64,000 bases of DNA from an uncultured Draconibacterium sp. (GTDB lineage Bacteria; Bacteroidota; Bacteroidia; Bacteroidales; Prolixibacteraceae): contig NZ_OY781884.1 of assembly GCF_963677155.1 (NCBI RefSeq), positions 1,482,501 to 1,546,500 of the forward strand. The letters are read 5' to 3'. Positions 48,436 through 57,102 of this stretch are shown one piece after another. A program made the translations under genes and the position numbers. The notes beneath the pieces were generated by a model. That model was not told where the DNA came from. It saw nothing but the letters and a program-made list of their open reading frames with translations, and did no database searches. Each line of letters begins with the position of its first letter. Position 1 is the stretch's first letter.

Positions 48436-49248
48436 CTAAATACTTCCTATGAGATCGCGCATAATAAGCGTCATTTTGGGCTCGGCTTTCATGGCAACTT
48501 CCTGCACTTCTTCGTGCGAAATTTCTACAATCTCGCCGGGTACTCCGCTGTCGGTAACAATCGAAATTCCAAAAACACGCATATCCATGTGTCGGGCCAC
48601 AATTACCTCAGGTACGGTTGACATTCCCACAATATCACCACCCAAAATACGGAACATTTTATACTCGGCAGGCGTTTCGAAAGTCGGTCCTGACACGCCA
48701 ACATAAACACCTTCTTTTACATCGATATTATTTTGCAGCGCAATTAATTTGGCTTTGTTGCGCAAACCCTGACTATATGGGTTACTCATATCGGGGAAAC
48801 GCGGTCCGAGTTCCTCCTCATTTTTTCCACGTAAAGGATGCTCGGGGAAAAAATTAATATGATCGGTAAGCAACACAATTTCGCCTACACGCCAATCGGG
48901 ATTTAAACCACCACTGGCATTCGATACAAAAAGATTTTTTACCCCTACAAACTTCATCACACGCACCGGGAAAGTCACTTCTTTCATATTGTAACCTTCG
49001 TAATAATGAAAGCGGCCCTGCATGGCCAGCACATCTTTATCGCCCAGTTTCCCGTAGATCAGCCGTCCGGCATGCCCATCAACAGTTGACACCGGAAAGT
49101 TTGGAATATCGGTGTACGGGATTGAATCGATAATTTCAATTTCGTTAACCAATCCACCAAGACCGGTTCCCAAAATAATTCCTACCTCAGGACTTGCCTG
49201 AATTCTTTCTTTTATAAAGTTCGCGGTTGCTTTTATTTTCTCCAACAT
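48436..49248 (-). CDS. Purine nucleoside phosphorylase
   Basis: 270-residue class II (trimeric) PNP that splits inosine and guanosine to bases and ribose-1-phosphate. The motifs include GIILGTGLGGL, the phosphate-binding GRFHYYEGYNM, FVSNASGGLNPDWRVGEIV, and the purine-binding GPTFETPAEYKMFR with VGMSTVPEVIVARHMDMRV. Its start lies 62 bases inside the end of lpxK, a long but plausible overlap between co-directional genes. Confidence 0.94.
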   Translation of the reverse strand: MLEKIKATANFIKERIQASPEVGIILGTGLGGLVNEIEIIDSIPYTDIPNFPVSTVDGHAGRLIYGKLGDKDVLAMQGRFHYYEGYNMKEVTFPVRVMKFVGVKNLFVSNASGGLNPDWRVGEIVLLTDHINFFPEHPLRGKNEEELGPRFPDMSNPYSQGLRNKAKLIALQNNIDVKEGVYVGVSGPTFETPAEYKMFRILGGDIVGMSTVPEVIVARHMDMRVFGISIVTDSGVPGEIVEISHEEVQEVAMKAEPKMTLIMRDLIGSI

Positions 49249-50293
49249 AATTTAATATCTTCTTATTAAACGATTTTTTTTCTTCTTCAAGGAAATCAAT
49301 TTTTACCGGCAGATAATACATAGCCTTTTTTAGCTCATCGCTCATCTCGCCGATGTCTTTAAAACGCATGGCATCCTTTTCGGTTGTCACAATTAACTTT
49401 CTTTCTGATTTTATTTCACTGAACTTCTTCTCGATCTCACGGATATCAGCCATACTGTACGAGTGATGATCGGGAAAAGTTAATGTTTCCATATTTGTCC
49501 CCATCTTACGAATAAAGGAATGCATTTGTTTTGGCCAGGCAATTCCGGTAACTACCAACATGTGAAAGGCTACGTCTTTATAACTTGCTTCATCAATTTC
49601 AGGAGCATCGAACACCGGCTGTAGCGTACCATAAACCAGGCGAGTAAAGTACAAACTCTGGTAGGGCAACAAATTCACATCACTTTGCAAAATACGGCGC
49701 ATAATTGGCGTTACTTCCTCGGGACATTTGGTGAAAAGAATAATATTTGCCCGGCGCATTTGAGAAACACCTTCGCGCAAACGACCAGCCGGCAGCAACG
49801 AATCGTTTTTGATCTGACGATTGTAATCGATAAGCAAAATATTTATCCCCGGCGAAATCCGTCGGTGCTGAAAAGCATCATCGAGCAAAACAACATCAGG
49901 CATTTTTTCGTTGTTGGGCTTCAGCAATTCTTCCACACCCGAAACCCGGTTTTCGCACACCGAAACGGTAGCTTCCGGAAACTTATTTTTTATCTGCAGC
50001 GGCTCGTCGCCAACTTCCTGTGCCGTTGAATTAGTTTCAACCAAACGAAAACCCTTTGTTTTACGCTTGTAGCCCCGGCTTAAGGTTGCCACCTCGTATT
50101 TTTCTTTTAATAAACTTACCAGATACTCAACATGCGGAGTTTTTCCGGTACCCCCAACAGTAATATTACCGATGGAAATTACGGGCACATCAAACTCCCT
50201 TGAGTTCAACACCTTAAGATCGTAGGCCCGGTTACGCAAAAAAACAACTATTCCGTATAACCAGGACAGCGGATATAATAAAATTTTTACCAT
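49187..50293 (-). CDS. lpxK: Tetraacyldisaccharide 4'-kinase LpxK
   Basis: Adds the 4'-phosphate to the lipid A disaccharide at the inner membrane. The 368-residue protein has an N-terminal membrane segment (LLYPLSWLYGIVVFLRNRAY), the P-loop-type SIGNITVGGTGKTPHVEYL, LSRGYKRKTKG, VLLDDAFQHRRI and GRLREG motifs, and the C-terminal VTTEKDAMRF. It overlaps the PNP gene by 62 bases. Its own upstream side has the sppA terminator. Confidence 0.94.
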   Translation of the reverse strand: MVKILLYPLSWLYGIVVFLRNRAYDLKVLNSREFDVPVISIGNITVGGTGKTPHVEYLVSLLKEKYEVATLSRGYKRKTKGFRLVETNSTAQEVGDEPLQIKNKFPEATVSVCENRVSGVEELLKPNNEKMPDVVLLDDAFQHRRISPGINILLIDYNRQIKNDSLLPAGRLREGVSQMRRANIILFTKCPEEVTPIMRRILQSDVNLLPYQSLYFTRLVYGTLQPVFDAPEIDEASYKDVAFHMLVVTGIAWPKQMHSFIRKMGTNMETLTFPDHHSYSMADIREIEKKFSEIKSERKLIVTTEKDAMRFKDIGEMSDELKKAMYYLPVKIDFLEEEKKSFNKKILNYVGENKSNRELYKRKNSGKS

Positions 50294-50325
50294 AAATGTT
50301 CTTCAAAATAGGTGGCTAAGATAGC

Positions 50326-50360
50326 AAAAAAGGATGCACCATTAATAATGACACATCCTT
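50326..50360 (-). terminator. Terminator between sppA and lpxK
   Basis: On the minus strand the stem AAGGATG / CATCCTT around an 18-base loop region is followed by a T6 run, 20-odd bases after the sppA stop. lpxK would need its own promoter or readthrough. Confidence 0.7.
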
Positions 50361-50381
50361 CAATTTTATCGATATAAGAAC

Positions 50382-52169
50382 TTAATTCAAATAAATATCG
50401 TAAGGCATACGAGCGTATATCCCGCTCATTTCTGTTGCCTTCTTCAGATGCTCGTAATAGCGGTATTTTTCACCCAATTCGCTTTTTAATATACGTGCTT
50501 TTACATTTCCGCCCAGTTTAAACATTTCTTCAAACGGACTGGTTAATGCCGGTAACGAAACGGTACGATAATCTTCCAATCCTTCCATTTCGGCAGCCAG
50601 TTTTATGGCATCTTCCAAACCACCAAACTCATCAATTAAACCTATTTCCTTGGCGTTTTCGCCACTCCAAACACGGCCCTGACCAATGTTATCTACCGCT
50701 TCTTTAGTCATGCCTCTGCCATCGGCAACATGCGAAAGGAAAGTATCATAACCAATAGAAATATAATTTGTCATGCGCTGTTTCTCATACGGAGTCATTG
50801 GCCGCATTAACGAAACAAAGTTCGAATGTTCGTTAGTACCCACAGCATCGGTTGTAATTCCAAGCTTATCGTTCATCAATTCACCAAAGTTTGGAATCTG
50901 ACCGAAAATACCGATTGATCCGGTGATGGTATTTGGGCTGGCAACAATTTTATCGGCCGGGCACGAAATATAATAACCACCCGATGCGGCTACATCGCCA
51001 AACGATACCACCAGTGTTTTTTCTTCAGCAGCCAACTTAACCTCTCGCCAAATGGTTTCCGAATCAAACACAGCACCTCCGGGAGAATTAACACGTAACA
51101 CGATGGCTTTGTACGAGCTATCCTGACGAGCTTTACGAATTTCTTGACCCAACTTATCGCCGTTAATACCTTCGTCGGTACTTACGGCAGCTCCAATTTC
51201 GCCACTGGCATAAATAACAGCGACTTTGTTTCGGCTGTATTTTTTGCTGTGTCCTTTCACCGGAATTTTAACATAGTCTTTTACATTTACCACCGGAATT
51301 GGTTCTGTTCCTTCAACTCCGGTTATTTCGCGCATATCGTCAAGCACTTCATCACGGTATTTTGCGGCATCGATCAAACCGTTTTCCACCATTTCTTTGG
51401 CTTTTTTGTAGGTTTGTGCTTCATTGGCCAGCGCATTCAGTTTTTCTACCGAAATTCCACGAGTCTCCGAAATTCCTTTCAGCATATGATTCCACAAACT
51501 ATTCATGTAGACCAATCGCTGCTCGCGGTTTGCATCGCTCATTTTATCCAGCATATAAGGCTCAACTGCTGATTTAAATTTGTTGTTTGGGCCACGAATG
51601 ATCTGCATTTCAACCCCCAGCTTCTCAAGGGCATTTTTGTAGAACATCAATTCGCTACTCAAGCCACGAAAATCGAGCGTAACTTCAGGATGTAAAACAA
51701 TCTGGTCGGCAACTGTTGCCACGTAATACCCCTTTTGGTCCAACATCATTTGGTCGGCAACGGCGTAAATCGGTTTATCGCAACTGTCTTTAAAAGCGAT
51801 CAAATCATTTCTGATCTCTTCTACCGAAGCAAAACCACCATTTGTTGCCGACAGTTTCAGGTAAACCCCTTTTATTCGATCATCGTTTGCGGCTTTCTTT
51901 AACGACTCGCTAATATTATCCAGCCCAATTGTTTTTATTGAGCGAAAAATCCCGGGAAGCTCAAGATCTTGAAAAGGATCATTAGGAGCACGGTCGACAA
52001 TACTTTGGCTTAAGTCGATTACCAGCATTGATTGATCGGCTACAGTAACCTCTTTATCTGCAGAGGCAACAATTGCCCCAAAAACGATAAACATCAGAAA
52101 AATACCAATTAAAGATATGGCCAGAAAACCAACAATAGTGGCTAATACGTATTTGAAGAATTCTTTCAT
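50382..52169 (-). CDS. sppA: Signal peptide peptidase SppA, 67K type
   Basis: Inner-membrane serine protease that degrades cleaved signal peptides. The 595-residue protein is the long two-domain form. It has an N-terminal membrane helix (YVLATIVGFLAISLIGIFLMFIVFGAIV), an N-terminal S49 domain whose QKGYYVATVADQI segment probably provides the catalytic lysine, and a C-terminal S49 domain with LRVNSPGGAVFDSE and the nucleophile serine in VSFGDVAASGGYYIS. It is divergent from folK. Confidence 0.94.
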   Translation of the reverse strand: MKEFFKYVLATIVGFLAISLIGIFLMFIVFGAIVASADKEVTVADQSMLVIDLSQSIVDRAPNDPFQDLELPGIFRSIKTIGLDNISESLKKAANDDRIKGVYLKLSATNGGFASVEEIRNDLIAFKDSCDKPIYAVADQMMLDQKGYYVATVADQIVLHPEVTLDFRGLSSELMFYKNALEKLGVEMQIIRGPNNKFKSAVEPYMLDKMSDANREQRLVYMNSLWNHMLKGISETRGISVEKLNALANEAQTYKKAKEMVENGLIDAAKYRDEVLDDMREITGVEGTEPIPVVNVKDYVKIPVKGHSKKYSRNKVAVIYASGEIGAAVSTDEGINGDKLGQEIRKARQDSSYKAIVLRVNSPGGAVFDSETIWREVKLAAEEKTLVVSFGDVAASGGYYISCPADKIVASPNTITGSIGIFGQIPNFGELMNDKLGITTDAVGTNEHSNFVSLMRPMTPYEKQRMTNYISIGYDTFLSHVADGRGMTKEAVDNIGQGRVWSGENAKEIGLIDEFGGLEDAIKLAAEMEGLEDYRTVSLPALTSPFEEMFKLGGNVKARILKSELGEKYRYYEHLKKATEMSGIYARMPYDIYLN

Positions 52170-52246
52170 ATTTTTGTGATTTAATTTATATTCCAGTTTA
52201 GTGAATGAGTATTATTTTAATCAAGGAATTACAAATATAATATACA

Positions 52247-52738
52247 ATGAACAAGGTGTTTCTTGGAATTGGCGGAAATATTGGCGATAAACATAAAAAT
52301 TTTAAACGCATCCTCGAACTAGTTGACATAAAACTAGGAAAAATAATCAAAAAATCATCGGTTTATGAAACGCCCCCGTGGGGTTTTCATAGCGAAGATC
52401 CGTTTTGGAACCAGGTATTGGTTATTGAAACCAAGCTTGAAGCCGAAGAACTATTGTGGCACATTCAGGAAATGGAAGCCGATTTTGGGAGAAAACGAGG
52501 GAAAGAACGCTACTCTTCCCGCGAAATGGACATTGACATTCTTTACTTTAACGACGAGTTTATGGAATCGAAAGACCTGATTGTTCCACATCCGCGCATT
52601 CACGAACGACGTTTTGTACTGGTGCCGCTGGCTGAAATTGCCCCGGAGATGAAACACCCGCTTCGGCGTTTAACCAGCATTGAAATGCTGGAAAACTGCC
52701 TCGACAAATCGGTTATAAAAAAGGTTGAAATGGAGTAA
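52247..52738 (+). CDS. folK: Hydroxymethyldihydropteridine pyrophosphokinase FolK
   Basis: Folate pathway enzyme that activates 6-hydroxymethyl-dihydropterin. The 163-residue protein begins KVFLGIGGNIGDK and has SSVYETPPWGFHSEDPFWNQVL and the signature GRKRGKERYSSREMDIDILYF with its metal aspartates, then VPHPRIHERRFVLVPLAEI. It is a single gene divergent from sppA. Confidence 0.95.
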   Translation: MNKVFLGIGGNIGDKHKNFKRILELVDIKLGKIIKKSSVYETPPWGFHSEDPFWNQVLVIETKLEAEELLWHIQEMEADFGRKRGKERYSSREMDIDILYFNDEFMESKDLIVPHPRIHERRFVLVPLAEIAPEMKHPLRRLTSIEMLENCLDKSVIKKVEME

Positions 52739-52896
52739 AACCTGAATGATGAATTTCGATTAACGAATTCTGATTTCAGATTGAACAGCACGAATTTACC
52801 ATTTAATTTACATTACAAGTTCTAACCCATAATAATAGCATTGGCCATACAGAATTCTGCACTTTCATCATTAGGAGCAAAATAGAAGAACCAGGT

Positions 52897-54111
52897 TTAT
52901 TCCTGAATTCCTTTTGTCCAGTCCGAATTATACAGGTAATCGTTATACGGAAAACGTTGCGAGTGAATCCCCTTCACTTTTTCGTAAAGCTCAGCTTTAA
53001 ACTCTTCGATGTTGGTTTTGTCTTTTGCAGAAATAAACAAGGCGGGCGTATTACTTTTTGCCATCCACGAGCTTTTCCACTCTTCCAGTGTGAAATTATC
53101 TTTTGTACGTGGCGAAAGATCATCCTCATCTTTTTCCTCGTAGGTAAAGGCATCAATTTTATTAAAGATGTAGAAAGTTGGTTTGTCGCCGGCTTCAATT
53201 TCGTCAAGAGTGGTGTCAACCGTTTCAATCTGCTCTTCAAAACCCGGATGCGAAATATCAACCACGTGCAGCAGAATATCTGCCTCGCGCACCTCGTCAA
53301 GTGTTGATTTAAACGACTCTACCAAACCGTGTGGCAGTTTGCGAATAAACCCAACGGTATCGGCCAACAAGAAAGGCAAGTTTTCTATCACCACTTTACG
53401 CACGGTAGTATCGAGTGTAGCAAAAAGTTTATTCTCGGCAAATACTTCCGACTTAGCCATCATGTTCATAATGGTTGATTTACCAACGTTGGTATAACCC
53501 ACCAAAGCCACGCGCACCATTTTACCACGGTTTTTGCGCTGCGTAGCTTTTTGTTTGTCGATTTTTACCAACTGTGTTTTTAAGCGGCTGATTTTATCAA
53601 GAATGATACGGCGGTCAGTTTCTATCTGAGTCTCTCCCGGACCACGCATACCAATACCTCCACGCTGGCGCTCGAGGTGAGTCCACATTCGGGTTAATCG
53701 CGGTAGCAAATACTGGTACTGCGCCAACTCAACCTGCGTTTTGGCATGAGCTGTTTTTGCCCGTTTTGCAAAAATATCAAGAATAAGATTGGTGCGATCC
53801 AGAATTTTACATTCCAGTTCGCGTTCAATATTTCGTAATTGCGTTGGTGTAAGCTCATCATCGAAAATTACCGTATCAGCCTCAACAACTTTTATGTATT
53901 GATTAATCTCGTCGAGTTTCCCAGGGCCAACAAATGTGGCTTTATTCGGAATATCCAGTTTCTGGGTGAATTTTTTTAATACTTGCGCACCCGCAGTATC
54001 GGCCAAAAACTCCAATTCGTCGAGGTACTCTTTTGCCTGACGTTCATCCTGATCCTGATTGATCAGTCCCACAATAACCGCTTTTTCTGTAATAGGTGCT
54101 GTTTCTATCAT
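52897..54111 (-). CDS. hflX: GTPase HflX
   Basis: Ribosome-associated GTPase that splits stalled ribosomes. The 404-residue protein has the N-terminal HflX domain (glycine-rich KATFVGPGKLDEI, then DDELTPTQLRNIE and RTNLILDIFAKRAKTAHAKTQVELAQYQYLLPRL) and GGIGMRGPGETQIETDRR. The G domain follows with GYTNVGKST, the DTVGFIRKLPHGLVESFKSTLDE region and FNKIDAF. It is downstream of the TonB genes after a terminator. Confidence 0.95.
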   Translation of the reverse strand: MIETAPITEKAVIVGLINQDQDERQAKEYLDELEFLADTAGAQVLKKFTQKLDIPNKATFVGPGKLDEINQYIKVVEADTVIFDDELTPTQLRNIERELECKILDRTNLILDIFAKRAKTAHAKTQVELAQYQYLLPRLTRMWTHLERQRGGIGMRGPGETQIETDRRIILDKISRLKTQLVKIDKQKATQRKNRGKMVRVALVGYTNVGKSTIMNMMAKSEVFAENKLFATLDTTVRKVVIENLPFLLADTVGFIRKLPHGLVESFKSTLDEVREADILLHVVDISHPGFEEQIETVDTTLDEIEAGDKPTFYIFNKIDAFTYEEKDEDDLSPRTKDNFTLEEWKSSWMAKSNTPALFISAKDKTNIEEFKAELYEKVKGIHSQRFPYNDYLYNSDWTKGIQE

Positions 54112-54127
54112 TTACTTTATTTTAGTC

Positions 54128-54162
54128 AAAAAAAAAACTCCTGCTTCTAAAGAAACAGGAGT
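54128..54162 (-). terminator. Terminator downstream of the tonB-like genes
   Basis: Stem ACTCCTG / CAGGAGT (54137-54143 and 54156-54162) followed on the minus strand by about ten T residues, directly after the TonB gene at 54186. Confidence 0.85.
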
Positions 54163-54185
54163 GCAAAAATATTGTTTTTTATTTG

Positions 54186-54875
54186 TTACTGCAACACGAA
54201 ATTAATTGGTACCGTGTACGATACATTAACTGGTTTTCCTCGCTGTTTACCTGGCTTCCATGCAGGAAGCGCATTTACCACACGAAGTGCTTCTTTATCC
54301 AACGACGGGTCTACTCCCCTTGCAATTTTAGCATCGGTAACTTTTCCTGTTTTACTTACAACGAAAGTTACATATACTTTACCTTGAATACCGTTTTCCT
54401 GTGCAATTACAGGATACTTGATAGCAGTGGCAATATATTTACGCAATGCAAGGTCACCACCAGGGAATTCCGGCATATCTTCTACAATAAAGAATACCTG
54501 AGCTTCTTCTTCTTCTTCTTCAGCTGCTGTTTCGATTACAGGAGCAACGTCGATTTCTGTTAGATCATCGGCCTCTGTATCTTCAATTTCCAACTCATCT
54601 TCAATCTCCACATCATCGTCAACAATGTTCAACACCTCGATAACCTTTGGTGGTGGAGGTGGTGGAGGTGGTTTAACCTCTTGCTCACGAGTAATAGGGA
54701 TGATCTCTTCTTCAACTTCCGCAGTTTGGATCTGACCAAGGTCAGCTGCTTTTGATGGTTTCGTAGTCCACTCAAAAGCCAGCAGCGAAAGCCCCAACGC
54801 GACAACTAACCCAATCAGCCAAAACATATTCTTTTTGGCTTCCAGATCAGCTTTTGGTGTTTTTTTAAGTTCCAT
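54186..54875 (-). CDS. TonB-family energy transducer, copy 1
   Basis: 229-residue protein with one N-terminal membrane helix (MFWLIGLVVALGLSLLAFEWT), a PPPPPPPPK stretch and a very acidic linker (EVEEEIIP, then EIEDELEIEDTEADDL and EEEEEEAQV). It ends in a TonB C-terminal domain (about 148-229) with MPEFPGGDLALRKYIATAI and GKVYVTFVVSKTGKVTDAKI. It would couple the proton gradient to outer-membrane receptors such as SusC. It is 109 bases downstream of its paralogue. Confidence 0.9.
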   Translation of the reverse strand: MELKKTPKADLEAKKNMFWLIGLVVALGLSLLAFEWTTKPSKAADLGQIQTAEVEEEIIPITREQEVKPPPPPPPPKVIEVLNIVDDDVEIEDELEIEDTEADDLTEIDVAPVIETAAEEEEEEAQVFFIVEDMPEFPGGDLALRKYIATAIKYPVIAQENGIQGKVYVTFVVSKTGKVTDAKIARGVDPSLDKEALRVVNALPAWKPGKQRGKPVNVSYTVPINFVLQ

Positions 54876-54984
54876 ACTTAACTATTTTATTTGTTTTATT
54901 TGATTTTTTTGCCCTTCAAAATCGGGGCTTAAAGATAAAAAATAATCTTCACATGCAAGTGAATTTTAAATTCATTTCAATTTT

Positions 54985-55671
54985 CTATTGCAATATAAAA
55001 TTAATGGGCACAGTATAGCGCACTTTTACCGCTTTATTACCCTGTTTGCCGGGTTTCCACCGAGGCATCGATTTCACTACGCGAATTGCTTCACGGTCAA
55101 GCGAAGCATCAACTCCGCGCGCCAGTGCTACATTATAAATGTCTCCATTTTCATCAACTACAAAGGTTACAAATACCTTGCCTTTAATTCCATTTTCCTG
55201 AGCGATTGACGGGTACTTAACATTTTTAGATAAAAAGCTTAATAAAGCGGCATTTCCTCCCGGAAATTCGGGCATTGTTTCAGCGAAGTCTAAAATCGCA
55301 CTTAAATTCTCTTCTCCAGGATCTTCCCCAAAATCCATAATGCTTCCGAAGTCAACAATTACAGGATCCTCCGGTTCTTCACCCAGCCAAATAAATTCAT
55401 CTTTAATAGCAACCTCATCTTTAAGGATATCAAAATTCGGTACTTTTACAATGATTTCTTCAGGTTTGGCCTTTTCGGCTGGTGTACTTGGAATAACCAG
55501 ATCTTCGGGCGGCATATAATCTCTGCTTCCCTGAACAATCATCGTTTTACTTGCTGGTTGTTTCCATTCGAATGCAAACAATGTAAAACCAAGTGCAACT
55601 ACCAAACCAACCAGAAACAACGTAGTTTTTTTACTTTCGAGATCAGCTTTCTTTGTTTTTTTAGATTTCAT
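54985..55671 (-). CDS. TonB-family energy transducer, copy 2
   Basis: 228-residue paralogue of the next gene. It has a near-identical N-terminal pattern (KKADLESKKTTLFLVGLVVALGFTLFAFEW), a shorter acidic linker without the eight-proline run, and the same C-terminal domain (MPEFPGGNAALLSFLSKNVKYPSIAQENG). The two are tandem duplicates that differ mostly in the linker, which suggests different partners or reach. Confidence 0.9.
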   Translation of the reverse strand: MKSKKTKKADLESKKTTLFLVGLVVALGFTLFAFEWKQPASKTMIVQGSRDYMPPEDLVIPSTPAEKAKPEEIIVKVPNFDILKDEVAIKDEFIWLGEEPEDPVIVDFGSIMDFGEDPGEENLSAILDFAETMPEFPGGNAALLSFLSKNVKYPSIAQENGIKGKVFVTFVVDENGDIYNVALARGVDASLDREAIRVVKSMPRWKPGKQGNKAVKVRYTVPINFILQ

Positions 55672-55796
55672 GGGTTTTAATTTTATTGGATTATTAAATA
55701 AATCAAAGAACGCCGGCTTCTTGTTTTCTGCAGTTATATTAACTGTATCAAAAACTTTACCAAAAAAAATATTTGATTGATTCTGAAAAATATTTT

Positions 55797-55804
55797 TATA
55801 TTTG
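55797..55804 (+). promoter_or_regulatory. tRNA-Ala promoter -7 element
   Basis: TATATTTG 13 bases before the tRNA, with a TTTG at 55772-55775 (spacer 21) as a possible -33 element. Confidence 0.55.
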
Positions 55805-55816
55805 CAGCCACGTTTT

Positions 55817-55893
<77 letters not shown>

Positions 55894-56133
55894 ACATTAT
55901 CAAAGAGTTACGAATCAATCGTAGCTCTTTTTTTTTAGGTAAAACAATTACGATATATCGTTTAAAACATTCTATTCTTTGGCAGCTTAGTGTAGCGAAA
56001 TTCGTATTTGTAAAAAACAAATTGGCTTAAATAAGACAGCACCTAAACAGCAGTTTTACAGAGATTCGTGTCTCACTGATAACCATTAATTTAAGATAGC
56101 ATCCAGTTATTAACCCGTTACACATTTAATGTG

Positions 56134-56141
56134 TACTTTTG
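56134..56141 (+). promoter_or_regulatory. rpoD promoter -7 element
   Basis: TACTTTTG is an exact -7 match. The expected start point, near 56148, lies downstream of the ATG at 56139, which rules that codon out and supports the start at 56163. No good -33 element is seen. Confidence 0.6.
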
Positions 56142-56162
56142 CACTCTATTTTAGGAAAATAT

Positions 56163-57023
56163 ATGAGACAGTTAAAAATTACCAAGTCAATCACTAACCG
56201 TGAAAGTGCCTCTTTAGACAAGTATTTACAGGAAATTGGTAAGGAAGAACTGATTACTGTTGAGGAAGAAGTTGAATTAGCTCAGCGAATCAAAAAAGGC
56301 GACCAGGCTGCTTTAGAGAAATTAACAAAGGCAAACCTGCGTTTTGTTGTATCAGTGGCAAAGCAATACCAAAATCAAGGTCTGAGTTTGCCCGATTTAA
56401 TAAACGAGGGAAACCTTGGTTTGATTAAAGCAGGTCAGAAGTTTGATGAAACACGTGGGTTTAAATTTATTTCCTATGCAGTGTGGTGGATTCGCCAATC
56501 AATTATGCAAGCAGTTGCAGAACAATCACGTATTATTCGTTTGCCATTGAATCAGGTAGGTTCCTTGAATAAAATGAAAAGGGCATTTGCAGAATTTGAG
56601 CAAGAAAATGAACGCAAGCCAACGACAGAAGAATTAGCGAAAAAATTGGAGTTGCCTGTTGACAAAGTTGCCGAATCTCTTAGAGCATCGGGAAGACACG
56701 TCTCAGTTGACGCACCATTCGTGGATGGCGAAGACAACAGTCTTTTGGATGTTTTGATAAATAGCGATTCACCAAATGCTGACCGTGCCCTTATGGTGGA
56801 ATCACTTGGGGAAGAGATAAGCCGTGCATTAGCTACTTTGACAGAGCGTGAAGCTAACATTATTACACAGTTTTTCGGTATCGGCTGTCAGGAAATGACG
56901 CTGGAAGAAATAGGAGAACGATTTGGGTTGACCCGTGAAAGGGTACGACAGATAAAAGAAAAAGCTATCAGACGGTTGCGACATACATCACGAAGTAAAT
57001 TACTGAAACCGTATTTGGGGTAA
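56163..57023 (+). CDS. rpoD: Primary sigma factor RpoD (sigma-ABfr type)
   Basis: Housekeeping sigma factor that recognises the TTTG/TAnnTTTG promoters seen through the window. From the ATG at 56163 it has 286 residues, as in the Bacteroidota sigma-A, which lacks region 1.1 and the non-conserved insert. Region 1.2 ([16 protein letters not shown]), region 2 ([34 protein letters not shown] and [17 protein letters not shown]), region 3, and region 4 with the -35-binding helix ([19 protein letters not shown]) are all present. It is a single gene. Confidence 0.95.
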   Translation: MRQLKITKSITNRESASLDKYLQEIGKEELITVEEEVELAQRIKKGDQAALEKLTKANLRFVVSVAKQYQNQGLSLPDLINEGNLGLIKAGQKFDETRGFKFISYAVWWIRQSIMQAVAEQSRIIRLPLNQVGSLNKMKRAFAEFEQENERKPTTEELAKKLELPVDKVAESLRASGRHVSVDAPFVDGEDNSLLDVLINSDSPNADRALMVESLGEEISRALATLTEREANIITQFFGIGCQEMTLEEIGERFGLTRERVRQIKEKAIRRLRHTSRSKLLKPYLG

Positions 57024-57102
57024 ATATATGTTTACCTTTTCCCTAACATATTTCTTTTAAGATGATTAAAATCCGACAACTACCCTGCAATATTTTTCCA
57101 TG

